NCBI GenBank assembly: GCA_965372385.1
Contig: CBDVCD010000208.1
Span: forward strand, 1-6,390
Source of the DNA: JASJBU01 sp965372385
GTDB lineage: Bacteria; Pseudomonadota; Gammaproteobacteria; Chromatiales; Chromatiaceae
Length of the DNA stretch: 6,390 bases
Reading direction: 5' to 3'
The notes below the pieces were generated by a model that made no database searches, was not told the origin of the DNA, and saw nothing but the letters and a program-made list of their open reading frames with translations. The stretch's first letter is position 1. Every line of letters begins with the position of its first letter. The position numbers and the translations under genes were made by a program. Shown here piece after piece: positions 6,335 to 6,390 of this stretch.

Positions 6335-6390
6335 CTATGAAAGGCTTCTTCGAGCTGAGGTGTATAGTTAATGACCCAGCGGTTTAATGT
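6331..6390 (-). mobile_element. IS6-family transposase fragment, truncated at the TPR junction
   Basis: At the right edge the minus strand encodes NRWVINYTPQLEEAFHRR in a frame different from the TPR frame. This resembles the stretch after the helix-turn-helix of IS6-family transposases (DHSTxxRWVxxYxPxLE in that family), just before the first catalytic Asp of the DDE domain. The expected continuation toward the MDETY motif is absent: the sequence becomes TPR repeat within 6331-6337. The rest of the transposase lies off the right edge, so this is an internal cut through the transposase and not an IS end. The family call rests on about 20 residues from memory. Confidence 0.6.

Noticed and set aside
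5911..6387. Plus-strand open frame over the right TPR repeats
   Set aside because: It is antisense to the repeats, with composition typical of a shadow frame (Arg, Gly, Pro, Cys) and no ribosome binding site. Similar plus-strand frames over 76-716, 1567-1956, 2297-2722 and 4687-5039 are rejected for the same reason.
5863..6390. Long minus-strand open frame continuing from the transposase fragment
   Set aside because: After the junction it reads the TPR and linker region out of frame, giving Arg/Ser/Thr/Pro-rich nonsense. Only the first 20 codons look like real transposase.
6331..6390. Complete IS element or IS terminal inverted repeat at the right edge
   Set aside because: The visible bases are interior transposase codons. 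No terminal inverted repeat or target-site duplication can be seen.

Overview
The window looks like an accessory region from a proteobacterial chromosome. The guess is a gammaproteobacterium of the kind rich in TPR/CHAT genes, such as filamentous or purple sulfur bacteria or Competibacter-like lineages. It rests on protein style, moderate-to-high GC, clear AAGGAG-type ribosome binding sites and an IS6-type transposase remnant. Taxonomy is inference only, since no marker gene is present. All convincing genes lie on the minus strand, so transcription runs from the right edge to the left edge. The open frames on the plus strand are antisense shadows.

In transcription order: (1) about 54-60 nt at the right edge encode a fragment of an IS6-family transposase, which breaks off inside the gene and joins directly to TPR-repeat sequence near 6331-6337. 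(2) A TPR-CHAT protein (about 6334 to 4410) lacks its 5' end because of that junction and also carries a frameshift near 5393-5410. Its CHAT His/Cys dyad is intact, but the gene is most likely a pseudogene. (3) After a 46-nt gap with a good ribosome binding site and a possible weak promoter comes an intact 713-residue protein (4363-2222). It has a C-terminal CHAT protease domain (His567/Cys615), a beta-rich middle and a helical N-terminus, with no TPR. (4) Five bases later, and probably translationally coupled, is an intact 505-residue alpha/beta hydrolase (2216-699) of lipase/PGAP1-like (DUF7379-like) type with Ser285 and candidate Asp455 and His487/489. (5) Next is the 5' part of a second TPR protein (643 to the left edge): a non-TPR N-terminal region followed by near-identical 46-residue repeats that run out of the window.

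Together these form a compact operon of caspase-like (CHAT) proteases, repeat-rich scaffold or sensor proteins and a lipase-like hydrolase. CHAT proteases with TPR partners are known as activated proteases (the TPR-CHAT subunit of Craspase) and as parts of predicted bacterial conflict and cell-death systems. The attractive hypothesis is a protease-to-hydrolase effector cascade, in which the TPR proteins sense or scaffold and a CHAT protease activates the lipase-like protein. This is inferred from gene order and domain identity. Nothing in the sequence names a trigger or substrate. The disrupted first gene and the highly similar TPR repeats on both flanks show that the locus is actively rearranging.
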